Shown: positions 38,101-51,100 of the stretch, in pieces | Position numbering within the stretch: the first letter of the stretch is position 1 | How the letters are laid out: every line of letters starts with the position of its first letter | Origin: Apostichopus japonicus | Taxonomy: Eukaryota; Echinodermata; Holothuroidea; Aspidochirotida; Stichopodidae | NCBI RefSeq assembly: GCF_037975245.1 | Contig: NC_092569.1 | Span: 14,096,501 to 14,160,500 of the forward strand | Reading direction: 5' to 3' | DNA length: 64,000 nt | Program-made: the position numbers and the translations under genes | Notes under the pieces: generated by a model | The model's input: the letters and a program-made list of their open reading frames with translations, nothing else | Told to the model about the DNA's origin: nothing | Databases searched by the model: none

Positions 38101-39545
38101 TACGTTAGTATTCTAAGCAACATATATTCATAGTTTGATCCCATACTTAAGTATTCTAAGCCATAGGATATTAATAGATTAATCCTATTCGTAAGTATTC
38201 TAAGCCACAGATATTTATAGTTTAATCCTATTCGTAAGTATTCTAAGCCACAGTTTTTCATAGGTTAAGTCTATTCGAATATATTCTAAGGCACTTAAAT
38301 TTATAGATTAATCCTTTTCGTAAGCCACAGATATATATTCTAAGCCACAGGTATGAATCTACCTAAGCTATGAATAAGTATTCTAAGAAACATTTATTTA
38401 TAGATTAATCCTATTCGTAAGCATTTTAAGTCGCAGGATAGTAATAGTTTAATCCTTCTCGTCAATATTCTAAGCTACAGATATTCACCGTGTAAGCATA
38501 TTCGTAAGTATTCTAAGCCACAGAAATGAATCTACCTAAGCTATGAATAAGTATTCTAACCCACAGATATTCATAGTTTATTACTATTCGTAATAACTCA
38601 AGGCAACAGATATTCATTGTTGAATACTATTCGTAAGTATCCTAAGTCACATATATTCATAGCTTAAGTATATTCGTAAGTATCCTATTCGTAAGTATCC
38701 TATTCGTAAGTATTCTAAGCCACAGATATTCATAGTTGAATACTATTCGTAAGTATCATATGCCACAGATATTCATAGCGTAAGCCTATTTTTAAGTATT
38801 ATAAGCCACATTTATTCATAGCTTATGCATATTCAAAGTATTCTAAGCCATATATATTTATAGATTAATCCTATTCGTAAGTATTCTAAGCCACAGAAAT
38901 GAATCTACCTAAGCTATGAATAAGTATTCTAACCCACAGATATTCATAGTTTATTACTATTCGTAATAACTCAAGGCAACAGATATTCATTGTTGAATAC
39001 TATTCGTAAGTATCCTAAGTCACATATATTCATATCTTAAGTATATTCGTAAGTATCCTATTCGTAAGTATCCTATTCGTAAGTATTCTAAGCCACAGAT
39101 ATTCATAGTTGAATACTATTCGTAAGTATCATATGCCACAGATATTCATAGCGTAAGCCTATTTTTAAGTATTATAAGCCACATTTATTCATAGCTTATG
39201 CATATTCGTAAGTATTCTAAGCCACATTTATTTATAGATTGATCCTATTCGTAAGTATTCTAAGCCACAGATATACATAGTTTAATACTACTCGTAAGTA
39301 TAATAAGCCACATATAATCATAGTGTTGTCATATTCGTAAGTATTTTTAGCCACAGATATTCATAGTTTAATCATATTCGTAAGTATTCTAAAGCTACAG
39401 ATATTAATAGTTGAATCACATTCGTAAATATTCGAAGCTACAGATATTCCTAGTTTAATCAATATTTTTAGTATTCTAAGCTACATATATTAATAGTTAA
39501 ATCATATTCGTAAATATTTTAAACTACAGATATTCATAGCTTAAA
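35160..39545. repeat. 42-bp satellite (array B)
   Basis: Roughly 100 copies of a 42-bp unit: TTAATCCTATTCGTAAGTAT, then TCTAAGCCACAGATATTCAT, then AG. It contains larger internal duplications: about 161 bp (35941 repeated at 36102) and about 373 bp (38521 repeated at 38894). The unit is a multiple of three but full of stops, so it is not coding. Confidence 0.93.
38500..39240. repeat. 373-bp higher-order duplication in array B
   Basis: The segment from 38500 to 38870 recurs from 38873 to 39240 with very few changes. It includes the unusual block AATGAATCTACCTAAGCTAT and the triple GTAAGTATCCTATTC. This marks a recent unequal-exchange event within the array. Confidence 0.75.
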
Positions 39546-39559
39546 CTTTTTATTCATTA

Positions 39560-41884
39560 ATACAGAAATCCCAGGGCTATTCTTTCCATCTTTCCAACTG
39601 CAGGTTCTACTCTCTCTCCCGCATTTTCCCCTCAGGTCTACAGGTTACACACCAACCAGCACCAGGACTCCAAAGAGAGTGGAACCGAGTCTTGCACAGC
39701 ACCTCCATCCTTCTCATAAACATCCTCATCAAACACTGCCAATCGTCTTTAGAGAGCCTCAACGATGATATCCTGAGGTTGAAGCTTGAATTGCAGTCAT
39801 GCTGCACCGATGACGAATGGACTCAGTACACTAACAAAATTAACTTTTGTTTGTCTCAGCAGAACATTGAATTCACAGAAAGAAGATATCAAGTTTAAGA
39901 AAATTATTTACCTTCAAAAGAGACGCAAATGTTCCGCTTGCAACCGTTTTAGAAGGCCCCAAACTCCACCTGAGTATGAAACACCATCCTCAACTGCAGT
40001 TGTTTACTTATTTTCTTCTACTCTTACCAGTACAGACCTAAGGCTTCTCTCCAAAGGACTCAACTTCTGTCCTACTCCTCCGTCATTTGACCAAGCGGAA
40101 CTGAGCCAAGATCTTACTCATTTAATTCGCAGAATTCGCCTTCGTGAGTTTTTCCTAGATGATCCTCCAACTGAACGGGAACCCTTCTATAAGAAAAGTT
40201 CTTGAATGCCTCCTAACAACAGAGTCCCTGTTTTAGAAGCTTACACACAATTCGTCCGCTCTGAGTCTAACCAGTCAAACTCTCCTCTCCGCAGAACACA
40301 CGACAGCCTCCCAAGAGATGAGCGTATAGCACTCTCCTCACTTATGTCTCGCACTGACATTATCATCAAGCCAGCTGACAAAGGTTCTGCAGTTGTCATC
40401 CATGATCGACAGGATTACATGAGGAAGCAATGCGTCATCTCTCCGACTGCGATATTTACACTCTTCTTGATTCTGATCCAACAGTTATTTTCTCCCAGCA
40501 GATAAAACAGACCATCACTGATATGTACCAGCGGAACCAAATCTCTAAGAAGGCTGTTTCTTTCCTTTCTCCTACAGACTGTAAGGCAGCCAGGTTTTAT
40601 CTTCTGCCCAAAATTCACCAGCCTGGTAACACTGGTAGGCCTATCATCTCAGGCAATGGGTCCCCCACCGAGAAGATATCCTTGTTTGAGGACCACTTGA
40701 TCAAACCTCTAGTTCCTCAGATTAATTCATACATCCATGACACTCCAGATTTCCACAGGAAACTTGAAGATATCAAGAACCAAATCCCTAGTACAGCCAT
40801 CATCGGTACTTTCGGCGTCACTTCTCTTTACACTAATATCCCTCATGCTGAAGGTCTTGCAGCCACGTGTGCAGCCCTGTCTAAGAAGGTCCACCCCTGT
40901 CCACCCATCTCTGACATCAAAGTTCTCATGCAACAGGTTCTCACCAAAAACAACTTCACGTTCATGGACAAGCATTACCTTCAAAGACACGGGACTGCCA
41001 TGGGAACCAGGAGGGCTCCTTCCTTTGCTTGTCTGTTCATGTCTAGCCTTGAAGAACGCATACTCATCACAGCCCCCTGCCGTCATCTTATCTGGTGGCG
41101 CTACATTGATGACATCTTTTTCGTTTGGACCACTGATGAGGATCGCCTGCTCACCTTCATCAATCACATCAATTCTTTCCACAGCACCATCAAATTCACA
41201 TATGATTACTCTACCAACAGATTAACTTTCTCGATGTGACTGTTCGCAAGGAACACGATTCTCTCTCTACAGACTTATAAACCAAGCCTACAGACACACA
41301 CCAGTATCTCCATTCTTCAAGCTGCCATCCCCGTCACTACAAGTCTTCGTCTTCGTCGCTTTTTCTCTTACAATTCCTCTTTCATTCGCCATGCAGATGC
41401 TTCGGAAAAACACCTTACTGCCAGGGGCCATAGTGCCAGAAGGGTGCTTGAAGCTATTCAGAGAGTCCGCTCCCTTTCCAGATCATCTACTTTGGCAGTG
41501 AAGAACAAAAAGAGACGAGATTGCGACAACAAGCTCCCCCTGGTTGTTAATTTCCACCCAAATCTTCCCCTTTTCAGCAAATCACCTCTAACAACCACAA
41601 CATTCTCCTCACTTCAGATAGACTCCAACGAGCTGTCCCTAAAAAAACCCATCATCGCCTACAGACGACCCCGCAACCTACGAAACCTTCTTGTGCGTGT
41701 TGCTGTTCCACCTCTTACTTCTAACCTACACCCACAACTAACCTACAACGACATGTCCCTACAGGGGATTGAATCCTTAGGTAGCCGTCCTGACCTAGTA
41801 CGAATCAGCAGAGAGAGACTGTGGATGCAACGCTTTCGCAATATTCAACCTTATGGTCTCAACATTCAGGAAGAACATGACTAA
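39560..41884 (+). pseudogene. Penelope-like retroelement, reverse transcriptase part, endonuclease missing
   Basis: Blocks in order: the N-terminal region (LLSKGLNFCPTPPSFDQ, then LIRRIRLREFF), DIIIKPADKGSAVVIHDRQD, YLLPKIHQPG then TGRPIISGNGSPTEK, VTSLYTNIPHAEG, MGTRRAPSFACLFM, WWRYIDDIFFVW (catalytic DD present), KPTDTHQYLHSS and IIAYRRPRNLRNLLVRV. After a short stretch it jumps to RERLWMQRF..IQPYGLN, the usual extreme C-terminus. The Cys-rich linker and GIY-YIG endonuclease are absent. Damage: a frame change near 39890, TGA at 40203, frameshifts near 40430 and 41228, TAA near 41277 and a small deletion near 41340. The residue before VTSLYTNIPH, normally the catalytic Asp of motif A, is Gly. 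It is a dead copy between satellite B and the TGTCTG array. Confidence 0.88.
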
Positions 41885-42120
41885 CTTTTCTTCTGTCCCC
41901 TCCCTCCTTCTCCCCTTGTTCCCCCATTCACTCCTCTTCTCATAGCTCCCTTCCACATTTTTTTCTCCACACCTTCCTGACTTTGTCCTTCTCCAGTTTT
42001 TTCCCTACCCCTTTCCTTTAATGACCTCTTTGTCCATCCACTGTTTATCTCCTCTCCTCTTCCGCTGTTGGTTTCTTTGTTCTCTCCATCCCTTGTCTAC
42101 TAATCCCCTTACATCTTTCT
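41885..42120. other. Pyrimidine-rich junction between retroelement and minisatellite
   Basis: C/T-rich sequence (CCCTCCCTCCTTCTCCCC and similar) that passes into TTTGTGTCTGCGTGTCTGATT without a sharp border. It may be the retroelement 3' UTR. Confidence 0.5.
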
Positions 42121-45100
42121 CTTTGTGTTCTTTGTGTCTGCGTGTCTGATTGTCTGCGTTTCTGATTGTCTAGTTGCCTACGTGTCTGATTGTCTGCAAG
42201 TCTGATTGTCTGCGTGTCTGATTGTCCGCCTGTCAGATTGTCAGATTGTCCACCTGTCCGATTTTCCGCCTGTCCGATTGTCCTATTGTTGTATGCTTGT
42301 CTGGTTGTTTGTATGTCTTGTTGTCTGCTTGTCCGGTTGACTGGTTGTCTGCGTGTCTTGTTTTCTGCGTGTCTGGTTGTCTGTTTGGTTGTCTGCGTGT
42401 CTGGTTGTTTGTCTGTCTACGTGTCTGGTTGGCTGCGTGTCTGGCTGTCTGCGTGTCTAGCTGTCTGCGTGAACGATTGCTTGCGTGTCTGGTTACCTGC
42501 GTGTCTGGTTGCCTGCCTGTTTGGTTGCCTGCTTGGCTGGATGCCTGCGTAATGGTTGCTTGCGTGTCTGGTTGCCTGTATGTTGCGTGTCTGGTCGTCT
42601 GAGTGGTTGTCCGTCTGCGTGACTGGTTGTCTGTCTGGTTGTCTGCATGTCTGGTTGTTGGTCTGGTTGCAGGTGTGTCTGGCTGTCTGCGTGTCTGGTT
42701 GTCTGCGTGACTGATTGCCTGCGTGCCTGATTACCTGCGTGTCTGGTTTCCTGCGTGTCTGATTGTCTTATTGTCCGGTTGCCTGCATGTTTGGTTGCAT
42801 GCGTGTCTGGTTGCCTACGTGTCTTGTTATGTGCGTGTCTGACTGTCTGCGTGTATGCGTGTCTGGTTGTCTATATGTCTGATTGTATGGTTGTGTGGTT
42901 GTCTGCGTGTCTAGTTGTCAGTCTGGTTGTCTGCATGTTCGGTTGTCGGTCTGGTTGCCGGTGTGTCTAGCTCTCTGCATGTCTGGCTGTCTGCGTGACT
43001 GATTGCCTGCGTGTCTGGTTGCCTGCGTGTCTGATTGTCTACGTGTCTGCATGTTTGCTTGTCTGATTGTCTTATTGTCTGGTTGCCTGCGTGTCTAATT
43101 GCTTGCGTGTCTGGTTGCCTACGTGTCTGGTTGCCTACGTGTCTAGTTATGTGCGTGTCTGACTGTCTGCGTGTATGCGTGTCTGGTTGTGTATGTGTCT
43201 GATTGTCTGGTTGTCTGCATGTCTGGTTTTCTGCGTGTCTGATTATTTAAATGTCTGGTTGTCTGTCTAGTTGTCTGTCTGGTTGTCTGTCTGGTTTTCT
43301 GTCTTGTTGTGTGGTTGTCTGTCTGGTTGTATGTATGTCTAATTGTCTGAGTTTCTGATTGTCTGTGTGTCTAATTGTCTGCGTGTCTGCTTGTCTGTGT
43401 GTCTGATTCTATGCGTGTCTGGTTTTCTGCGAGTCTGATTGTCTGGGTGTCTGGTTGTCAGCGTGTCTGATTGTCGGAATGTTGAAATGTCTGATTGCCT
43501 GCGTGTCTGGTTGCCTGCGTGTCTGGTTGCCTGCGTGTCTGGTTGCCTGCGTGTCTAGTTTTGTGCGTATCCGATTGTCTGCGTGTTTGGTTTTCTGCGT
43601 GTCTGGTTTTGTGCGTGTCTGGTTTTCTGCGTGTCTGATTGTCGGAATGTCTGGTTGCCTGCGTGTCTGGTTGCCTGTGTCTGGTTGCCTGCGTGTCTGG
43701 TTGTCTGGTTTTTTTGCGTATCTGGTTTTTTGCGTATCTGGTTTTCTGCGTGTCTGATAGTCTGATTGCCGAAATGTCTGATTGTCGAAATGTCTGATCG
43801 TTGGAATGTCTGAATGTATGCATGTTTGTTTGTCTGCGTGTCTGGTTGTCTGCGTGTCTGGTTGTCTGTCTGTTTTTCTGTCTGGTTGTCTGCGTTTCTG
43901 ATTGTCAAATTGTCTGCGTGTCTGATTGTCTGTGTGTCTGATTCTATGCGTGTCTTGTTTTATGCGATACTGATTGCCTGGGTGTCTGGTTGTCTGTTTG
44001 TCTGCGTGTCTGATTGTAGGAATGTTGGAATGTCTGATTGTAGGAATGTCTGCGTGACTGGTTGTCTGTCGGGTTGTCTGCGTGTCTGGTTGCCTGCGTG
44101 TCTGGTTGCCTGCTTGTCTGGTTTCATGTGTGTCTGTATGCCTGCGTGTCTAGTTTTGTGCGTGCCTGCGTGTCTGCGTGTCTGATTGTCGGGTTGTATG
44201 GTTTTCTGCGTTGGTTGCATGTGTGTCTGGTTGTCTGCCTGGTTACCCGCGTGTCTGGTTGTCTGCCTTGTATGCCTGTCTGGTTGCCTGTCTGATTGCC
44301 TGCTTGTCTTGTTGCCTACGTGTCTAGTTTTGTGCGTGCTTGCGTGTCAAGTTGTCTCTGTGTCTGATTGCCTGGTTAGCTGCGTGTCTGGTTTTCTGCG
44401 TGTCTGATTTTGTGAATGTTTGATTGTCGGAATGTTGGCATGTCTGATTGTCTGAATATCTGCGTGACTGGTTGTCTGTCGGGTGATCTGCTTGTCTGGT
44501 TGTATGTCTGCGTGTCTGGTTGTCTGCATGTTTGCTTGTCTGTCTGTCAGCGTGTCTGGTTGCCTGCGTGTCTGGTTGACTGCGTGTCTGGTTGACTGCG
44601 TGCCTGATTGTCTGCGTGTCTGACTGGCTGGTTGCCTGCGTGTTTGGTTACCTGCGTGTCTGGTTGCCTGCGTGTCTAGTATTTTGCGAGTCCGATTGTC
44701 TGCGTGTTTGTTTTTCTCCGTGTCTGGTTGTCTGGTTTTCTGCGTATCTGGTTTTCTGCGTGTCTGGTTGTCGGAATGTCTGATTGTCAGATTGTCTGAT
44801 TGTCGAAATTTCTGATTGTCTGAATGTCTGCATGTCTGGTTGCCTGCGTGTCTGGTTGAATGTCTGGTTTTCTGTTTGGTTGTCTGTCTGGTTGTGTAAT
44901 TGTTTGAGTTTCTGATTGTCTGTGTGTGTGATTGTCTGTGTGTGTGATTGTCTGCGTGTCTGATTGTCTGCGTGTCTGATTGTCTGCGTGTCTAATTTTC
45001 TGCGTGTCTGATCGTCTGTGTGTCTAATTGTCTGCGTGTCTGATTGTCTTTGTGTATAATCCTATGCGTGTGTGGGTTTCTGCGAGTCTGATTGTCTGCG

Positions 45101-48100
45101 TGTCTGGTTGTCTGCGTGTCTGGTTTTCTGCGTGTCTGATTTTGTGAATGTCTGATTGTTGGAATGTTGGCATGTCTGGTTGTCTGTCTGGTTGTCTAAT
45201 TGTTTGAGTTTCTGATTGTGTGTCTGATTGTCTGATTGTCGGGATGTCTGATTGTCTGCGTGTCTAAATGTCTGCGTGTCTAATTTTCTGCGTGTCTGAT
45301 TGTCTGTGTGTCTAATTGTCTGCGTGTCTGATCGTCTGTGTGTCTAATTGTCTTCGTGTCTGATTGTCTTTGTGTATAATTCTATGCGTGTGTGGATTTA
45401 TGCGAGTCTGGGTGTCTGGGTGTCTGGTTGTCTGCGTGTCTGATTGTCTGTGTGTCTAATTGTCTTTGTGTATAATTCTATGCGTGTGTGGGTTTCTGCG
45501 AGTCTGATTGTCTGGTTGTCTGCGTGTCTGGTTGTCTGCGTGTCTAATTTTGTGAATGTCTGATTGTCAGAATGTTGGCATTTCTGGTTGTCTGTCTGGT
45601 TGTCTAATTAAAGGGGTTTCTGATTGTCTGTGTGTCTGATTGTCAGTGTGTCTGGTTGTCTGCGTGTCTGATTGTCTGTGTGTCTAATTGTCTGCGTGTC
45701 TGATTATCTTTATGTATAATTCTATGCGTGTGTGGTTTTCTTAGAGTCTGATTGTCTGATTGTCTGGTTGCCTGCGTGTTTGGTTGTCTGCGTGTCTGAT
45801 TGGCTGGTTGCCTGCGTGTTTGGTTGCCTACGTGTCTAGTTTTGTGCGAGTCCGATTGTCTGCGTGTTGGTTTTCTGCGTTGTCTGGTTTTCTGCGTGTC
45901 TGGTTTTCTGCGTGTCTGGTTGCCTGCGTGTCTGGTTGCCTGTGTTTGGTTGCCTACGTGTCTGGTTCTGTTTTTTGCGTATCTGTTTTTTGCGTATCTG
46001 GCTTTCTGCGTGTCTGATAGTCGGAATCTCTGATTCTCTGATTGTCGAAATGTCTGATTGTCTGTCTGGTTGTTTAATTGTTTGAGTTTCTGATTGTCTG
46101 TGTGTCTGATTGTCTGCGTGTCTGATTGCCTGCGTGTCTAATTGCCTGCGTGTCTAATTGTCTGCGTGTCTGATTGTCTGTGTGTCTAATGGTCTGCGTG
46201 TCTGATCGTCTGTGTGTCTAAATGTCTGCGTGTCTGATTGTCTTTGTGTATAATTCTATTGGTGTCTGATTCTAAGCGAGTCTGATTGTCGAAATGTCTG
46301 ATTGTCTGTCTGGTTGTTTTATTGTTTGAGTTTCTGATTGTCTGTGTGTCTGATTGTCTGCGTGTCTGATTGCCTGCGTGTCTAATTGTCTGCGTGTCTG
46401 ATTGTCTGTGTGTCTAATTGTCTGCGTGTCTGATCGTCTGTGTGTCTAAATGTCTGCGTGTCTGATTGTCTTTGTGTATAATTCTATTGGTGTCTGATTC
46501 TAGGCGAGTCTGATTGTCGGGATGTCTGGTTGTCTGCGTGTCTGATTGTCTGTGTGTCTAATTGTCTGCGTGTCTTCGTGTCTGTGTGTCTAATTGTCTT
46601 CGTGTCTGATTGTCTTTGTGTATAATTCTATGCGTGTGTGGTTTTCTGCGAGTCTGATTGTCTGGTTGCCTGCGTGTTTGGTTGTCTGCGTGTCTGATTG
46701 GCTGGTTGCCTGCGTGTTTGGTTGCCTACGTGTCTGGTTGCCTGCGCGTCTAGTTTTGTGCGAGTCCGATAGTCAGCGTATTTGGTTTTCTGCGTTGTCT
46801 GGTTTTCTGCGTGTCTGGTTTTCTGCGTGTCTGGTTGCCTGCGTGTCTGGTTGCCTCTGTTTGGTTGCCTGCGTGTCTGGTTGTCTGGTTTTTTGCGTAT
46901 ATGGTTTTTTGCGTATCTGGCTTCCTGCGTGTCTGATAGTCGGAATGTCTGATTGTCTGATTGTCGAAATGTCTGATTATCGGAATGTCTGAATGTATTC
47001 ATGTCTGGTTGTCTGCGTGTCTGGTTGTCTGCGTGTCTGGTTGTCTGCGTGTCTGGTTGTCTGTCTGGTTGTCTGAGTTTCTGATTGTCAAATTGTCTGC
47101 GTGTCTGATTGTCTGTGTGTCTGATTCTATGCGTTTCTGGTTTTATGCGATACTGATTGTCTGGGTGTCTGGTTGTCTGGTTGTCTTCGTGTCTGATTGT
47201 AGGAATGTTGGAATGTCTGAATGTCTGCGTGACTGGTTGTCTGTCGGGTTGTCTGCGTGTCTGATTGTCTGTGTGTCTGATTCTAGGCGTGTCTGGTTTT
47301 ATGCGATACTGATTGTCTGGGTGTCTGGGTGTCTGGTTGTCTGCGTGTCTGATTGTAGGAATGTTGGAATGTCTGATTTTCTGAATGTTTGCGTGACTGG
47401 TTGTCTGTCGGGTTTTCTGCGTGTCTGGTTGTCTGCGTGTCTGGTTGCCTGCGTGTCTGGTTGCCTGCGTGTCTGGTTGTCTCTGTGTCTGATTGTCTGG
47501 TTGTATGGTTTTCTGCGTTGGTTGCATGTGTGTCTGGTTGTCTGCCTGGTTACCTGCGTGTCTGGTTGTCTGCCTTGTATGCCTGTCTGATTGCCTGCGT
47601 GTCTTGTTGCCTACGTGTCTAGTTTTGTGCGTGCTTGCGTGTCTGATGGTCTCTCTGTCTGATTGTCTGCGTGTCTGGTTTCCTGCGTGTCTGATTTTTT
47701 GAATGTCTGATTGTCGGAATGTTGGCATGTCTGATTGTCTGAATATCTGCGTGACTGGTTGTCTGTCGGGTTATCTGCTTGTCTGGTTGTATGTCTGCGT
47801 GTCTGGTTGCCTGTGTGCCTGATTGTCTGCGTGTCTGACTGGCTGGTTGCCTGCGTGTTTGGTTACCTGCATGTCTGGTTTTCTGCGTGTCTGATTTTTG
47901 CGTGTCTAATTGTCGGAATGTCTGGTTGCCTGCGTGTCTGGTTGCCTGCGTGTCTGCGTGTCTGGTTTTCTGTCTGGTTGTCTGTCTGGTTGTCTAATTG
48001 TTTGAATTTCTGATTGTCTGTGTATCTGATTGTCTGCTTGTCTGATTGTCTGCGTGTCTAATTGTCTGCGTGTCTGATTGTCTGTGTGTCTAATTGTCTG

Positions 48101-51100
48101 CGTGTCTGATCGTCTGTGTGTCTAATTGTCTTCGTGTCTGATTGTCTTTGTGTATAATTCTATGCGTGTGTGGGTTTCTGCGAGTCTGATTGTCTGGGTG
48201 TCTGGTTGTCTGCGTGTCTGATTGTCTGTGTGTCTAATTGTCTGCGTGTCTGATCGTCTGTGTGTCTAATTGTCTTCGTGTCTGATTGTCTTTGTGTATA
48301 ATTCTATGCGTGTGTTGTTTTCTGCGAGTCTGATTGTCTGATTGTCTGGTTGCCTGCGTGTTTGGTTGTCTGCGTGTCTGATTGGCTGGTTGCCTGCGAG
48401 TTTGGTTGCCTACGTGTCTAGTTTTGTGCGAGTCCGATTGTCTGCGTGTTTGGTTTTCTGCGTTGTCTGGTTTTCTGCGTGTCTGGTTTTCTGCGTGTCT
48501 GGTTGGCTGGTTGCCTGCGTGTTTGGTTGCCTACGTGTCTGGTTGCCTGCGCGTCTAGTTTTGTGCGAGTCCGATAGTCAGCGTATTTGGTTTTCTGCGT
48601 TGTCTGGTTTTCTGCGTGTCTGGTTTTCTGCGTGTCTGGTTGCCTGCGTGTCTGGTTGCCTCTGTTTGGTTGCCTGCGTGTCTGGTTGTCTGGTTTTTTG
48701 CGTATATGGTTTTTTGCGTATCTGGCTTCCTGCGTGTCTGATAGTCGGAATGTCTGATTGTCTGATTGTCGAAATGTCTGATTATCGGAATGTCTGAATG
48801 TATTCATGTCTGGTTGTCTGCGTGTCTGGTTGTCTGCGTGTCTGGTTGTCTGCGTGTCTGGTTGTCTGTCTGGTTGTCTGAGTTTCTGATTGTCAAATTG
48901 TCTGCGTGTCTGATTGTCTGTGTGTCTGATTCTATGCGTTTCTGGTTTTATGCGATACTGATTGTCTGGGTGTCTGGTTGTCTGGTTGTCTTCGTGTCTG
49001 ATTGTAGGAATGTTGGAATGTCTGAATGTCTGCGTGACTGGTTGTCTGTCGGGTTGTCTGCGTGTCTGATTGTCTGTGTGTCTGATTCTAGGCGTGTCTG
49101 GTTTTATGCGATACTGATTGTCTGGGTGTCTGGGTGTCTGGTTGTCTGCGTGTCTGATTGTAGGAATGTTGGAATGTCTGATTTTCTGAATGTTTGCGTG
49201 ACTGGTTGTCTGTCGGGTTTTCTGCGTGTCTGGTTGTCTGCGTGTCTGGTTGCCTGCGTGTCTGGTTGCCTGCGTGTCTGGTTGTCTCTGTGTCTGATTG
49301 TCTGGTTGTATGGTTTTCTGCGTTGGTTGCATGTGTGTCTGGTTGTCTGCCTGGTTACCTGCGTGTCTGGTTGTCTGCCTTGTATGCCTGTCTGATTGCC
49401 TGCGTGTCTTGTTGCCTACGTGTCTAGTTTTGTGCGTGCTTGCGTGTCTGATGGTCTCTCTGTCTGATTGTCTGCGTGTCTGGTTTCCTGCGTGTCTGAT
49501 TTTTTGAATGTCTGATTGTCGGAATGTTGGCATGTCTGATTGTCTGAATATCTGCGTGACTGGTTGTCTGTCGGGTTATCTGCTTGTCTGGTTGTATGTC
49601 TGCGTGTCTGGTTGCCTGTGTGCCTGATTGTCTGCGTGTCTGACTGGCTGGTTGCCTGCGTGTTTGGTTACCTGCATGTCTGGTTTTCTGCGTGTCTGAT
49701 TTTTGCGTGTCTAATTGTCGGAATGTCTGGTTGCCTGCGTGTCTGGTTGCCTGCGTGTCTGCGTGTCTGGTTTTCTGTCTGGTTGTCTGTCTGGTTGTCT
49801 AATTGTTTGAATTTCTGATTGTCTGTGTATCTGATTGTCTGCTTGTCTGATTGTCTGCGTGTCTAATTGTCTGCGTGTCTGATTGTCTGTGTGTCTAATT
49901 GTCTGCGTGTCTGATCGTCTGTGTGTCTAATTGTCTTCGTGTCTGATTGTCTTTGTGTATAATTCTATGCGTGTGTGGGTTTCTGCGAGTCTGATTGTCT
50001 GGGTGTCTGGTTGTCTGCGTGTCTGATTGTCTGTGTGTCTAATTGTCTGCGTGTCTGATCGTCTGTGTGTCTAATTGTCTTCGTGTCTGATTGTCTTTGT
50101 GTATAATTCTATGCGTGTGTTGTTTTCTGCGAGTCTGATTGTCTGATTGTCTGGTTGCCTGCGTGTTTGGTTGTCTGCGTGTCTGATTGGCTGGTTGCCT
50201 GCGAGTTTGGTTGCCTACGTGTCTAGTTTTGTGCGAGTCCGATTGTCTGCGTGTTTGGTTTTCTGCGTTGTCTGGTTTTCTGCGTGTCTGGTTTTCTGCG
50301 TGTCTGGTTGCCTGCGTGTCTGGTTGCCTGTGTTTGGTTGCCTGCGTGTCTGGTTCTGTTTTTTGCGTATCTGGCTTTCTGCGTGTCTGATAGTCGGAAT
50401 CTCTGATTCTCTGATTGTCGAAATGTCTGATTGTCTGTCTGGTTGTTTAATTGTTTGAGTTTCTGATTGTATGTGTGTCTGATTGTCTGCGTGTCTGATT
50501 GCCTGCGTGTCTAATTGTCTGCGTGTTTGATTGTCTGTGTGTCTAATTGTCTGCGTGTCTGATCGTCTGTGTGTCTAAATGTCTGCGTGACTGATTGTCT
50601 TTGTGTATAATTCTATTGGTGTGTGGGTTTCTGCGAGTCTGATTGTCGGGGTGTCTGGTTGTCTGCGTGTCTGATTGTCTGTGTGTCTAATTGTCTGCGT
50701 GTCTTCGTGTCTGTGTGTCTAATTGTCTTTGTGTCTGATTGTCTTTGTGTATAATTCTATGCGTGTGTGGTTTTCTGCGATTCTGATTGTCTGATTGTCT
50801 GGTTGCCTGCGTGTTTGGTTGTCTGCGTGTCTGATTGGCTGGTTGTCTGCGTGTTTGGTTGCCTACGTGTCTGGTTGCCTCCGCGTCTAGTTTTGTGCGA
50901 GTCCGATAGTCAGCGTATTTGGTTTTCTGCGTTGTCTGGTTGCCTGCGTGTCTGGTTGCCTGTGTTTGGTTGCCTGCGTGTCTGGTTGTCTGGTTTTTTG
51001 CGTATATGGTTTTTTGCGTATCTGGCTTTCTGCGTGTCTGATAGTCGGAATGTCTGATTGTCTGATTGTCGAAATGTCTGATTATCGGAATGTCTGAATG

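Noticed and set aside
34060-39545. Regular repeats that might suggest a CRISPR array
   Set aside because: Units are continuous, with no unique spacers of constant length, and the genome is eukaryotic. It is satellite DNA.
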